Below are positions 15,184 through 24,044 of a stretch of DNA of 64,000 nt, in pieces. Position numbers and translations under genes: made by a program. Numbering within the stretch: the first letter of the stretch is position 1; each line of letters starts with the position of its first letter. The stretch covers positions 121,078 through 185,077 of the forward strand of contig CAXTLC010000001.1 in the NCBI GenBank assembly GCA_964245075.1, written 5' to 3'. Under the pieces are notes generated by a model. The model worked only from the letters and a program-made list of their open reading frames with translations, made no database searches and was not told the DNA's origin. Source of the DNA: LMUY01 sp964245075 (GTDB lineage Bacteria > Pseudomonadota > Alphaproteobacteria > Acetobacterales > Acetobacteraceae).

Positions 15184-16434
15184 CTACTTGGCTTGGAAGT
15201 CCATGATGAGCTTCTCCACCCCTCGCTCCACCGCGCTGTCCTTTGGAGTATAGACGCCAATACATCCAGAAACACAGTCCGGATCGCTCGCGATCGGCCC
15301 AAGCGGCACGAATACGTGGTTTGTCTTCGGATCGGCCGCGACGGAATGGGCACTTACGTCAGTCGGCACGTTGGTGACGAACGTGTTTGTCCCGGCATTG
15401 ATGACGCCGAGCACGGGACCGCCGGCCGCGTTCGGGTTGTTCCGAGCTGCGAGATAGAAGTTGTTGTCGCCTGGATTGTAGATCACCTCGTCGGAGCCGG
15501 ATGCCTGCGGGATCGTGGCGAGCAAGGTCCCATCGCGGGCGCTGATGATCTGCGAGTTGTTGGTCAACGAGCAGCCAACCAACAGTTTCTGCCCCGGCGC
15601 CAGCGCCAGCCCCGCGCCGTTGCACCCGGTCACGGGAAATCGCTTGACTTCGGTCATCGTGCGCGGATCGACGACCGAGACGGCGCCATTGTTCGGGTCG
15701 GTTCCGACCTGGGTGAGATTGATGTAGAACAGCCCGTTGGCTGGATCATATACGCTGGCCTCAACGCCGGCCGCATCGCTGTACACGAGATGGCCCAGGA
15801 CTTGGCGGTTAGCCGGCTTGGTCGAGATGAACGTGATGTATGGCGGCGTGGCGGCGTTGTTCGCCACGGTCATGATCTTGTCGCGTGGATCATAGGACAT
15901 TTCGTCCGCCCGCTGGTCCTGCGCAGCGGTTTGGCCGGGAAGCGCGGTCGAGATCGTCGCGATAATTTTTTGTGAGTAGATGTCCGCCACCTTGACGGTG
16001 CTGTCGCCATCGCCAACCCAGACTTCGCCTCCGCCGACGACGGCAACGCCGTCCGGACCGGACACCGCGTTGTTGGCCGCGCCGGTTGCAGGATTGTAGC
16101 GAACGCCGACGAAGCCGCCGATTTGCGCGGCGACCGTGTTGGTACGCGTGTCGAAAACGTCGAGTGCGCCGTTTGACCGGTCCGCAAGGTAATACAGCGG
16201 CAGAACGGGATCGACCGCGCTTATGTCAAAGGCCGCAAGCGGTTTGCCTGGCACCTGTATTGTGGTCAACCGTTTGTACTGGGTGGCCTCGCCAGTGTTC
16301 AGCAACTTATGAAGCTGTGCATCCAGGCTTGGATCGGCCGCATGCACTGCGCCCGTCATCGAGCCAAGCGCCAACAACGACGCTGTCACTGATAGCAGTA
16401 ATTTCCGGGACGATGTTCCTGCCCTGTTCATCAA
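15184..16434 (-). CDS. Secreted YVTN/NHL-like beta-propeller protein
   Basis: 416 residues with a signal peptide (KLLLSVTASLLALGSMTGAVHAAD). The mature part is a run of ~40-residue beta-propeller blades: DVFDTRTNTVAAQIGGFVG, VKVADIYSQKIIATIS, VSVVDPRTMTEVKRFPVTG, ISARDGTLLATIPQASGS and GVINAGTNTFVTNVPTD. This periodic VxDxxTxxVxxxI pattern is that of YVTN/LVIVD propellers, often secreted binding modules. Four cysteines near blade ends (TGCNG, VGCSL, PDCVSGC) could form disulfides. No catalytic motif is visible. It stands alone between two terminators or tRNA regions, has lower GC than its neighbours, and may be horizontally acquired. Function unknown. Confidence 0.85.
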   Translation of the reverse strand: MMNRAGTSSRKLLLSVTASLLALGSMTGAVHAADPSLDAQLHKLLNTGEATQYKRLTTIQVPGKPLAAFDISAVDPVLPLYYLADRSNGALDVFDTRTNTVAAQIGGFVGVRYNPATGAANNAVSGPDGVAVVGGGEVWVGDGDSTVKVADIYSQKIIATISTALPGQTAAQDQRADEMSYDPRDKIMTVANNAATPPYITFISTKPANRQVLGHLVYSDAAGVEASVYDPANGLFYINLTQVGTDPNNGAVSVVDPRTMTEVKRFPVTGCNGAGLALAPGQKLLVGCSLTNNSQIISARDGTLLATIPQASGSDEVIYNPGDNNFYLAARNNPNAAGGPVLGVINAGTNTFVTNVPTDVSAHSVAADPKTNHVFVPLGPIASDPDCVSGCIGVYTPKDSAVERGVEKLIMDFQAK

Positions 16435-16639
16435 AGGCTCCCTTCGAGGATGTTTGTTGTTTGAAACGTAATCGGAACTGATTGATGTCAGAGTCCTTTC
16501 GCTTCAGGACCAGACAAGATTGCAACCATAATCCATTGTCAATGGCAGGGCAGTGACACAACTAGGGAATGATTCAACGCCCGTTATCCGCTGCTTTCCT
16601 TACAGCGCGCGGCGCTGCAAGGAATCGGCACTCGGAGGC

Positions 16640-16714
16640 TGGTTGGGGCGGGAGGGATCGAACCTCCGAATGGCGGAATCAAAATCCGCTGCCTTACCGC
16701 TTGGCGACGCCCCA
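16640..16714 (-). tRNA. tRNA-Gln (anticodon UUG)
   Basis: Read on the minus strand: acceptor TGGGGCG/CGCCCCA, D arm GCC...GGC, anticodon stem GCGGA/TCCGC around TTTTGAT (anticodon TTG), T arm GGAGG-TTCGATC-CCTCC, discriminator A and an encoded CCA (16640-16642). The 5' 21 nt overlap the 3' end of ispE on the same strand, so the tRNA would have to be cut from an ispE-containing transcript or have its own promoter within ispE. Confidence 0.97.
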
Positions 16715-17593
16715 TCCGCGTCCCTCCAATAGGGCTGCCGTGCCCGGTTCGTAAAGGGGGCCGCCGCTGCGCCACCAACCGCCGCCGAGCCGATCCCCTG
16801 CCGCCGCGGCACTTCCTCCATCGGCGAACAAGCCGAAGCAGGTGGCGCCCGAACCGCTCATCCGCGCCAGCAAGCAACCCGGCAGCGCGCGCAAGGCCGC
16901 CAGCACTTCCCCGATCACGGGCGCCAGGCCGAGCGCCGGCGCTTGGAGGTCGTTGCCGCCCGCGGCCAAGCTGGACGCCAGACGCCTGGCGTCGGTCCAA
17001 CGGTCCGGCAGGTCCGCGGGGCACGAGAACGGGGCGGTGCGGGCCTTGAACACCGCAGCGGTGGCGACCGGAACACCTGGGTTGACTAGCAGCAGCCCGC
17101 ATGGCGGCAGCGGCGGCAAGGGTGACAGCCCCTCCCCCACGCCGGTCATCCGGACCGGGCGGCTGAGCAAGCAGGCGGGCACGTCGGCACCGAGAGACAG
17201 CGCGATCCTGGCAAGGTCGGGGGCCAAGGGATGGATGTCCCACAACCGGCACAGCAGCCGCAGGGCCGCCGCGGCATCGGCGGAGCCGCCGCCAATGCCC
17301 GAGGCGACCGGCAAACACTTCTCCAACACCAGCGCGGCCCCTGGCGGCCGTCCGGCCCAGCCGGCCAAGGCGCGCGCGGCACGCAGCACCAGGTTGTCGG
17401 GTTCAGCGACAAGGCCGGCGGCAAACGGCCCGGTGACCCGCAGCGTCAGCCCGTCCGCCGGGTCGGCATGGAGGGTGTCAGCGGCCGGACCGAATACCAC
17501 GACACTGTCCAGGAGATGGTAGCCGTCCGAACGGCGGCCGGTCACCAGCAGGTTGAGGTTCACCTTGGCCGGGGCCGGCTCCGTCAGCGTCAC
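16694..17593 (-). CDS. ispE: 4-diphosphocytidyl-2-C-methyl-D-erythritol kinase
   Basis: 299 residues; GHMP-family kinase of the MEP isoprenoid pathway, phosphorylating the 2-OH of CDP-methylerythritol. Motif 1 PAPAKVNLNLLVTGRRSDGYH, the ATP-binding PVASGIGGGSADAAAALR (about 95-112) and the C-terminal LARMSGSGATCFGLF glycine loop are all present. The GTG start at 17593 overlaps the predicted end of the TPR gene (GTGA). After the usual C-terminus the frame has no stop until it has entered the tRNA-Gln gene, adding ~7 residues (GWGVAKR) encoded by tRNA sequence. Confidence 0.95.
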   Translation of the reverse strand: MTLTEPAPAKVNLNLLVTGRRSDGYHLLDSVVVFGPAADTLHADPADGLTLRVTGPFAAGLVAEPDNLVLRAARALAGWAGRPPGAALVLEKCLPVASGIGGGSADAAAALRLLCRLWDIHPLAPDLARIALSLGADVPACLLSRPVRMTGVGEGLSPLPPLPPCGLLLVNPGVPVATAAVFKARTAPFSCPADLPDRWTDARRLASSLAAGGNDLQAPALGLAPVIGEVLAALRALPGCLLARMSGSGATCFGLFADGGSAAAAGDRLGGGWWRSGGPLYEPGTAALLEGRGWGVAKR

Positions 17594-19334
17594 TCCACGT
17601 GGCGCTCCACGGCGGCGGCGGNNNNNNNNNNNNNNNNNNNNNNNNNNNNNNNNNNNNNNNNNNNNNNNNNNNNNNNNNNNNNNNNNNNNNNNNNNNNNNN
17701 NNNNNNNNNNNNNNNNNNNNNTCCGGGCTTAGGATCAGCGCACGGCGCCACTGGATCTCCGCCTCACGGCGGCGTCCGGCAGCCATGTAGGCGTCGCCTA
17801 AGTGACCGTTGATTGTCGAGTCCTCGGGTTGCAGCTCCACTGCGCGCTCAAGGAAACGGATTGCACCGGGGCGATCCCCTTGCTGAAGCAGCACCCAGCC
17901 TAGGCTGTCGACGATGGACCCGTCATTCGGGCGCTGTTCCACCGCGCGCTCGATCATCTGCCTGGCACGCACCGTGTTGCGGCCCTGCTCGGTCCAGGCG
18001 TAGCCTAAGTAGTTGAGCACGTAGGGCTGATCCGGCGAGAGTTCCAACGCCCGAAGGAAATCGGCTTCGGCATGCGGCCAATCGTGCGCCCGGTCATAGG
18101 CAACGCCTTGCTCGTAGAACAATCCCCAATCGGCGGCCGCGGGTTGGCGGAGACGCTCGATGGCGCGGCCATACGTCACGGCCGCTTCGGCGAAGTGGCT
18201 GCCGGCGCGCTGCATGTCGGCCAGGATCGCGAGCGGCTCGGGCCGCTGGCTGTAGCGGCCTGCGAGCTCCTCCAAACGCTGTTGCGCCTCGGCCGTGTTG
18301 CCCTGCCGCTCGGCGTACTGCGCTTGCCGCAATTGCACGAGCGCGACCAGCGGGTCGTCCGGTTTGACCGGCGCCAGCATGGCTGATGCCGCCGCCCACT
18401 GGCCACCCTCCGCTTGAAGCTCCGCCGCGAGCAGCCGGGCGGGCGTGAAGCCGGGCCGCATGTCCAGGGCCAAGCGGAGCAGCAGCAATGAGAAATCGGC
18501 CGCATCCTGCTGCCGCAAGCTGGCGGCCAGGGCCAGATAGGCTTCCGCCACCCCATCGGCCGCAGTCGGAACTTGGTTGGCGGCCACCGCCTGTTGCAGG
18601 GCTGGTTCGGCGATGGACAAATCCGGGCTGGATTGCACGGTGGCGCGCACCGTCGCCCGCGCTTCCGCCCCCTGCCCCGCGCGTGCCTGCCAACTCGCGA
18701 CAATCGTCCCGAGCCGCAAGTTCAACGAGCCGTATTCGACCACGGCCATGCGATACAAGCGTGCGGCTTCCGCAGCACGGCCAGCTTGGTCGTTGATCAT
18801 CGCGGCATGGAGCGCGAACACGCCGCGGTAGCGGGCTCCCTCCATGGACGGCCGCAAGGTGCTCAACGCCTCGTCCGTGCTGCCTTCGCCCTGCTGTGCC
18901 CAGGCGACCAGGAGCGGCTTGAGCACCTGGGTCGCGCCCGCGCCCGGCAGGGTGGCGAACTTCGCCTGAGCGCCGTGCCAATCGCCGGCCCGTAGGTCGG
19001 CGTCGGCCAGCACCAGGGCGGCGGCCGGGCTGGAAGGCAGGGAATGGGCGAGCCGCGCGGCTTCGGGCCGGCCGGCTAGGACGCATGCGGTGAACGCCTG
19101 CTCCTGCAACTCCGTGTTCTGCGGGTCCGCCTGCAAGGCGGCGATGAGCGCGTCTGCCGCGGTGTCCAGATCCGTGCGGCCCAAGGCGAAACGGCCGACG
19201 AGGAGCCGGCCCGATGCTCCCACCATCGGGCGGGACACCGGGCCGGCCATGTCAGCCGGGTCAGCCGCGGCGCACGCGGAAAGCAGGCAGAGCGCCAGCA
19301 GCGCGGCGCGGGTGGTACGTGGGCGATAGGACAT
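17590..19334 (-). CDS. TPR-repeat lipoprotein (interrupted by assembly gap)
   Basis: An N-terminal lipobox LCLLSAC predicts a lipoprotein. About 500 residues of tetratricopeptide repeats follow, clearest in the second half (FYEQGVAYDRAHDWPHAEAD, VLNYLGYAWTEQGRN, IVDSLGWVLLQQGDRPGAI, TINGHLGDAYMAAGRRREAE). TPR lipoproteins of this kind scaffold envelope protein complexes. The 100-N gap removes a short piece near the C-terminus. Beyond the gap the frame that ends AAAVERHVE-stop (stop 17590-17592) fits the TPR end and gives a GTGA overlap with ispE, so the nominal gap length breaks the frame artificially. Start ATG 19334. Confidence 0.85.
17622..17721. other. Assembly gap (100 N) inside the TPR gene
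   Basis: Exactly 100 N. Unlike the other two gaps no flanking duplication is visible; the left flank ends in a (CGG)n-like run that may have stopped sequencing. The gap falls in the last ~40 codons of the TPR lipoprotein. Confidence 0.95.
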
Positions 19335-19398
19335 CCGGTAGTCTTATCGCCGGGAGAAAGGCTTTGCCAGAGATCATGCGGCAAGCCTTGCGGCTGAG

Positions 19399-21024
19399 CT
19401 ACATGCCGCCCGGGTAGTTCGGCCCGCCGCTGCCTTCCGGAACGGACCAGTCGATGTTCTGGGTCGGGTCCTTGATGTCGCACGTCTTGCAATGGACGCA
19501 GTTCTGCGCGTTGATCTGCAGCCGCGGCGTGGCGCTTTCCACGTCCACCGCCTCGTACACGCCGGCCGGGCAATAGCGGGACTCCGGGCTGCGGTACTCG
19601 TCCCAGTTCACCCTCGCCCAGCGTGCCGGGTCCCGCAGCCGGAGGTGCACAGGCTGGTTCTCCTCGTGATTCGTGTTGCTGATGAACACGGAGGAGAGCT
19701 TGTCGAAGGTCAGCTTGCCGTCCGGCTTCGGGTACGTGATAGGTTTGGCCTTATCCGCGTCCGCCAGCGTTTCATTGTCTGCATGCGGGTGGTGCATGGT
19801 CCATGGCGCCTTGCCGCGCAGCAGGAAGGTGTCCACCGCGGAATAGGCAATGCCGCCGAACAGCCCGAAATGGCTGAAGGCCGGCCGGATATTGCGGGCA
19901 GAGCTCAACTCGCTCCAAACCCAACTGGCGCGGATCTTGTCGCCAAAGGCGGCGGGCTCCGCCGGCTTGCCGCCCGCCAGCGCTTCCACGATGGCCTCGG
20001 CGGCCACCATGCCGGATTTCATGGCCGTGTGGGTGCCCTTGATCTTCGGCACGTTCAGGAAGCCGGCCGTGTCGCCGATCAACGCACCGCCCGGGAAGGT
20101 CAGCTTCGGCATGGATTGCAGCCCGCCCTCGCTCAACGCGCGGGCGCCATAGCTGATGCGGCGGCCACCTTCGAAATGCTTGCGCATCGCCGGATGGGTC
20201 TTGAAGCGCTGCATCTCGTCAAACGGCGACAGCCAGGTGTTGCGGTAGTCCAGGCCGACGACGAAACCGTACGATACCAGCCGGTCTCCCCAGTGGTACA
20301 GCCATGATCCGCCATAGGTCTGGCGATCGAGCGGCCAGCCAACGGTGTGCTCGATAAGGCCAGGCCTATGTTGCTCGGCCGGCACCTCCCACAGCTCCTT
20401 GATGCCAAGCGCGTAGGTCGGCGGATCGCGCCCGTCGCGCAGCTTGAAGCGCTCGGCCAGTTGCTTGGTCAGCGAGCCGCGGCAGCCTTCGGCGAACAGG
20501 GTGTAGGTGGCGCGCAATTCCATGCCGGGCTGGTAGCTGGGGCCGTGTCCGCCCCCTTTCTCGACGCCCATGTCGCCGGTCGCCACGCCCACGATGCGGC
20601 CATCCTCCTCGAGCAGCTCGGCGGCGGCGAAGCCCGGGTAGATCTCAACGCCCAGCTCCTCCGCCTGCTGCCCCATCCAGCGGACGACGTCGCCCAACGA
20701 GACGATGTAGTTGCCCGCGTTGTGCATCTGCGGCGGCGTGGGCAACGCGATGGCGCGCTTGGCGGTCAGGAACAGGAACCGGTCCTCGCCCGCCGGCGTG
20801 GTCAGCGGCGCGCCGCGCTCCTGCCAGTCGGGCAGCAACTCGGCCAAGGCGCGCGGCTCGATCACGGCGCCGGACAGGATGTGGGCGCCGACTTCGCCAC
20901 CCTTCTCCACCACGCATACCGAGGTGTCTGGCGCAAGCTGCTTCAGGCGGATCGCGGCGGCAAGCCCGGCCGGGCCGGCACCCACCACCACCACGTCGAA
21001 TTCCATCGCTTCGCGCTCGGACAT
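19399..21024 (-). CDS. Electron transfer flavoprotein-ubiquinone oxidoreductase
   Basis: 541 residues, membrane-associated ETF-QO, which takes electrons from reduced ETF (fed by acyl-CoA and other dehydrogenases) and reduces ubiquinone. FAD Rossmann motif VVVVGAGPAGLAAAIRLK lies at residues ~10-27, the quinone-site region is in the middle, and a C-terminal [4Fe-4S] domain is marked by YCPAGVYE and NCVHCKTCDIKDP. The protein ends in NIDWSVPEGSGGPNYPGGM, a hallmark of the family. ATG 21024 is chosen. It is divergent from the UDG-like gene; the 120 nt between them would hold both promoters. Confidence 0.97.
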   Translation of the reverse strand: MSEREAMEFDVVVVGAGPAGLAAAIRLKQLAPDTSVCVVEKGGEVGAHILSGAVIEPRALAELLPDWQERGAPLTTPAGEDRFLFLTAKRAIALPTPPQMHNAGNYIVSLGDVVRWMGQQAEELGVEIYPGFAAAELLEEDGRIVGVATGDMGVEKGGGHGPSYQPGMELRATYTLFAEGCRGSLTKQLAERFKLRDGRDPPTYALGIKELWEVPAEQHRPGLIEHTVGWPLDRQTYGGSWLYHWGDRLVSYGFVVGLDYRNTWLSPFDEMQRFKTHPAMRKHFEGGRRISYGARALSEGGLQSMPKLTFPGGALIGDTAGFLNVPKIKGTHTAMKSGMVAAEAIVEALAGGKPAEPAAFGDKIRASWVWSELSSARNIRPAFSHFGLFGGIAYSAVDTFLLRGKAPWTMHHPHADNETLADADKAKPITYPKPDGKLTFDKLSSVFISNTNHEENQPVHLRLRDPARWARVNWDEYRSPESRYCPAGVYEAVDVESATPRLQINAQNCVHCKTCDIKDPTQNIDWSVPEGSGGPNYPGGM

Positions 21025-21143
21025 CGCTTTCTCCCTGCGTTTGAGAAATGGGACGAAACAGAGTTTTTTCCACCCTTCCCTGGGCTTTTCCTGACCTTGC
21101 CCAAGCCGTTGCGTCCGCGCGCGAGGCGGCAGAGAACCGCATC

Positions 21144-21914
21144 ATGGACGAACTGACGTTGTTGCGGCTCCAACTGGAATGGGGTGCTGACGAAGCGCTG
21201 GAAGAGCAGCCGGTGGACCGGCGCACGGAAGCGGGCCGGCCCCTGCCCGCTCCGGTTGTCGCTCCGGCTCTGGCTTCGGCCCGCGTGCTCCCGCCTCCTG
21301 CCGGGCCGGGCGGCGTGGCAGCGGCCGAAGCCCTGGCCGCCGCTTGCGCAACCCCGGCGGATCTGCGCGCCGCGCTGGCCGGGTTCGAGGGTTGCGGCCT
21401 GCGCGCCACTGCCACCAACCTGGTGTTCAGCGACGGAAACCCGGCGGCCCGGCTGGTGCTGGTCGCGGACGTGCCCGGCGCGGCGGAGGACCGGGCCGGG
21501 CTGCCGTTTGCCGGTGCCGCCGCATCGTTCCTGGACCGGATGCTCGCGTCTGCCGGGCTGGACCGGGCGGCTTGGCTGGCCACGAGCCTGCTGCCTTGGC
21601 GGCCGCCTGGGGACCGCAAGCCGTCCGACAGCGAGGTCCAGCTCTGCCTGCCGTTCCTGCTCCGCCATCTCCGGTTGCTGCAACCGCGGCGCGTCGTGCT
21701 GCTGGGCGGGCTCGCCGCGCGCACGCTGCTTCCGGGCGCTGGGCGCCGGTCCCGCGGCGTGTGGCACGGGTTGCAGGTGCCGGGACTGGACGGGCCGGTT
21801 CCAACGCTCGCGCTGCCGTCGATCGCCCACATCCAGACGACCTCGCCGGCCAAACGGGATGCCTGGGCCGACCTGCTCAGGCTGCGTCGCGCCCTGGATG
21901 CGGATCACGTTTAA
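21144..21914 (+). CDS. Family 4-like uracil-DNA glycosylase, divergent motifs
   Basis: 256 residues. The overall layout matches alphaproteobacterial family 4 UDGs: LQLEWGADEALEE N-terminus, FEGCGLRATATNLVFSDGNP, AEDRAGLPFAGAA, LLPWRPPGDRKPSD, LCLPFLLRHL. These enzymes excise uracil from DNA and carry a [4Fe-4S] cluster. Two catalytic regions look altered: the GEAPG loop reads ADVPG (Glu lost) and the usual HPAYLL/HPSYLL loop reads PSIAHIQ. Either the enzyme is inactive or has changed specificity. ATG 21144 is preferred over 21048 because it matches the common family start and avoids the ETF-QO promoter region. Confidence 0.82.
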   Translation: MDELTLLRLQLEWGADEALEEQPVDRRTEAGRPLPAPVVAPALASARVLPPPAGPGGVAAAEALAAACATPADLRAALAGFEGCGLRATATNLVFSDGNPAARLVLVADVPGAAEDRAGLPFAGAAASFLDRMLASAGLDRAAWLATSLLPWRPPGDRKPSDSEVQLCLPFLLRHLRLLQPRRVVLLGGLAARTLLPGAGRRSRGVWHGLQVPGLDGPVPTLALPSIAHIQTTSPAKRDAWADLLRLRRALDADHV

Positions 21915-22026
21915 TTTACGACGTTATAACGTGCCCCAAGTATCAAGGGGTTTTGCCGTTTAGCTCCGATACGCTCTCAGCTTCGCGAATTGCCACCCGG
22001 ACCCCGACCCTGTAGCGGCGATTCCC

Positions 22027-23856
22027 ATGCTAGGGATCGGTCATACGTTTTCCCGGCTTCCCGCCGCCCGGCTTCTCGTTGCCGGGGCCGCGATTCTGGC
22101 CGGAACCGTCACGGCGGGAGACGCGCGCGTGGCCGGGTTGAACGAGGAGGTGGCGTTCGCGAGCGCCAGGATGCCGGTCAGCGGTGGGCTGGACCGCGCA
22201 GCGTTGCCGCAACCGCTGACTCCCGGCGATGCGTTCCGCCTCCATCGCATCTTCACGCTCCAAGACTCGGGCAGCCTGATGGCTGCCGCGTCAGAACTGA
22301 CGGCGGTGTCGGATCCGTTGCTGACGGGGCAGGTGCTCGCTCAACGCTATCTCGGCCGCTTCGCCCAGCCTTCCGCCGCCGACCTTGCGGCCTGGCTCGA
22401 ACGCTATGGCGACCAGCCGGACGCGCCGGCCATCTACAGCCTGCTGCTCGGGCGTTCCGGCTCCGCCGCCGCTCCGCCGCCGGACATGGCGACCCTGCCG
22501 CCTGACCCGCCCGCTGGCCCCGCACCGGAGGAGGAAGAGCCGTCAAGGCTCCAGCTTCTGCGCAACGCGGCGCTCGACCGGTTCATGGCCAAGCTGGCGC
22601 GCGCGGGCAATGCCGACACGGCGCTCCACATGCTGGCGCGGGTCAAAGGCATCGATCCGCTGTACGGCGGCCAGCTTCGGGCGGAGATCGCGCAGACGCT
22701 GTTCACTCAGGGGCATGACGAGCAGGCGCTGCACCTGGCGCAGGAGGTGCAGCGGGAGACGGCCGGGCGGGTCGGGCTGGCGGGCTATGTGGGCGGGCTT
22801 GCCGCCTGGCGCTTGGAGCGCATGGAGCAGGCGCAGCCCCTGTTCGAGTCAGCCAGCCGCGCCTCGCTTGCCTCCACCAGCTTGCACGCGGCCGCCGCCT
22901 TCTGGGCGGGGCGGGCGCATCTTCGCGGGGGTGATCCGGCCGGGTACCGTCCCTGGATGGCGAAGGCGGCCGAGGCGCGTCACACGTTCTACGGCCTGCT
23001 GGCACGCCGCATCCTCGGGATGAACGAGGACCGGCAGGCGCCGCGCGACACGCTGGGCAGCGCGGATGGCGAGGCGGTGATGGCCACCCCGCATGGCCGC
23101 CGCGCGCTGGCCCTGCTCCAGGCCGGCCAGCCTCGCCGGGCAGAGGCGGAGCTGCGCGCCCTATGGCCCAGCGTCGCCGCCGATGCGGCAGGCAGCGGCG
23201 CGGTGCTCCGGGTGGCGGAGGCGGCTGGCTTGACCGACCTCGCGGCCCAACTGGCGGGCCTGATCGAGTTGGCGGAAGGGCGCCCGCACGACGACGCCCG
23301 CTTTCCCCTGCCTGTTCTGCGCCCAGCCGGCGGCTTCCGGGTGGACCCGGCGCTGGTTTACGCACTGACCCGGCTGGAGTCGAACTTCGAGCCCAATGCG
23401 GTATCCGGCGTGGGCGCGCGAGGCCTGATGCAGTTGATGCCGCTCACCGCCAGCTACATGAGCGGCGATGGCGGCAGCGCGTTGGCGCTCAATGCGTCCC
23501 GCCTGCATGACCCGGCGACCAACCTGTCCCTGGGGCAGAGCTACGTGCTCTACCTCGCGCAGCGGGACTGGGTGCAGGGAGACCTGGTCCGTCTTCTGGG
23601 CAGCTACAACGCCGGGCCGGGAGGCTTCGCGCGCATGGCGGAGGCGATTCCCAAGTCAGACGATCCCCTGCTGTTCATCGAGAGCATTCCCAATCCGGAA
23701 ACGCGGGCGTATGTTCCACGGGCGCTGGCCTTCGCCTGGATCTATGCCATGCAGCTCGGCTTGCCGTCGCCCAGCCTGGATGAGTTGGCAGCAGGGGCCT
23801 GGCCCATGTTCCATACCCCCGAACCCCGGGGCGAGCAGGCCGCCAGGGCGAATTGA
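22027..23856 (+). CDS. Soluble lytic transglycosylase, Slt70-like
   Basis: 609 residues: a signal sequence (AARLLVAGAAILAGTVTAGDA), a long alpha-helical superhelical region (about 50-420) and a C-terminal SLT goose-lysozyme-like catalytic domain. The catalytic Glu lies in ALTRLESNFEPNAVS, followed by GARGLMQLMPLTA and LLGSYNAGPGG, the three SLT motifs. It cleaves peptidoglycan glycan strands in the periplasm to anhydro-muropeptides. Start ATG 22027. The C-terminal codons lie next to the third assembly gap, whose left flank repeats the last 32 coding bases. Confidence 0.94.
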   Translation: MLGIGHTFSRLPAARLLVAGAAILAGTVTAGDARVAGLNEEVAFASARMPVSGGLDRAALPQPLTPGDAFRLHRIFTLQDSGSLMAAASELTAVSDPLLTGQVLAQRYLGRFAQPSAADLAAWLERYGDQPDAPAIYSLLLGRSGSAAAPPPDMATLPPDPPAGPAPEEEEPSRLQLLRNAALDRFMAKLARAGNADTALHMLARVKGIDPLYGGQLRAEIAQTLFTQGHDEQALHLAQEVQRETAGRVGLAGYVGGLAAWRLERMEQAQPLFESASRASLASTSLHAAAAFWAGRAHLRGGDPAGYRPWMAKAAEARHTFYGLLARRILGMNEDRQAPRDTLGSADGEAVMATPHGRRALALLQAGQPRRAEAELRALWPSVAADAAGSGAVLRVAEAAGLTDLAAQLAGLIELAEGRPHDDARFPLPVLRPAGGFRVDPALVYALTRLESNFEPNAVSGVGARGLMQLMPLTASYMSGDGGSALALNASRLHDPATNLSLGQSYVLYLAQRDWVQGDLVRLLGSYNAGPGGFARMAEAIPKSDDPLLFIESIPNPETRAYVPRALAFAWIYAMQLGLPSPSLDELAAGAWPMFHTPEPRGEQAARAN

Positions 23857-23865
23857 GGCCAGGGC

Positions 23866-23965
23866 NNNNNNNNNNNNNNNNNNNNNNNNNNNNNNNNNNN
23901 NNNNNNNNNNNNNNNNNNNNNNNNNNNNNNNNNNNNNNNNNNNNNNNNNNNNNNNNNNNNNNNNN
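23866..23965. other. Assembly gap (100 N) with identical flanks
   Basis: Exactly 100 N between slt and moaB. Bases 23825-23865 and 23966-24006 are identical (41 nt), so the contigs overlap and the gap is not real sequence. A 15-bp unit containing AATTGAGGCCAGG recurs at the right flank (24006-24020), so a small direct repeat probably broke the assembly. Confidence 0.95.
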
Positions 23966-24044
23966 CCCGGGGCGAGCAGGCCGCCAGGGCGAATTGAGGC
24001 CAGGGCAAATTGAGGCCAGGCCGCATCGAGGAGTGTCCCCCCGC

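Noticed and set aside
21921..21932. Perfect 12-bp palindrome ACGTTATAACGT between udg and slt
   Set aside because: Single short palindrome with no second copy or flanking regulator; expected occasionally by chance in an AT-rich spacer.
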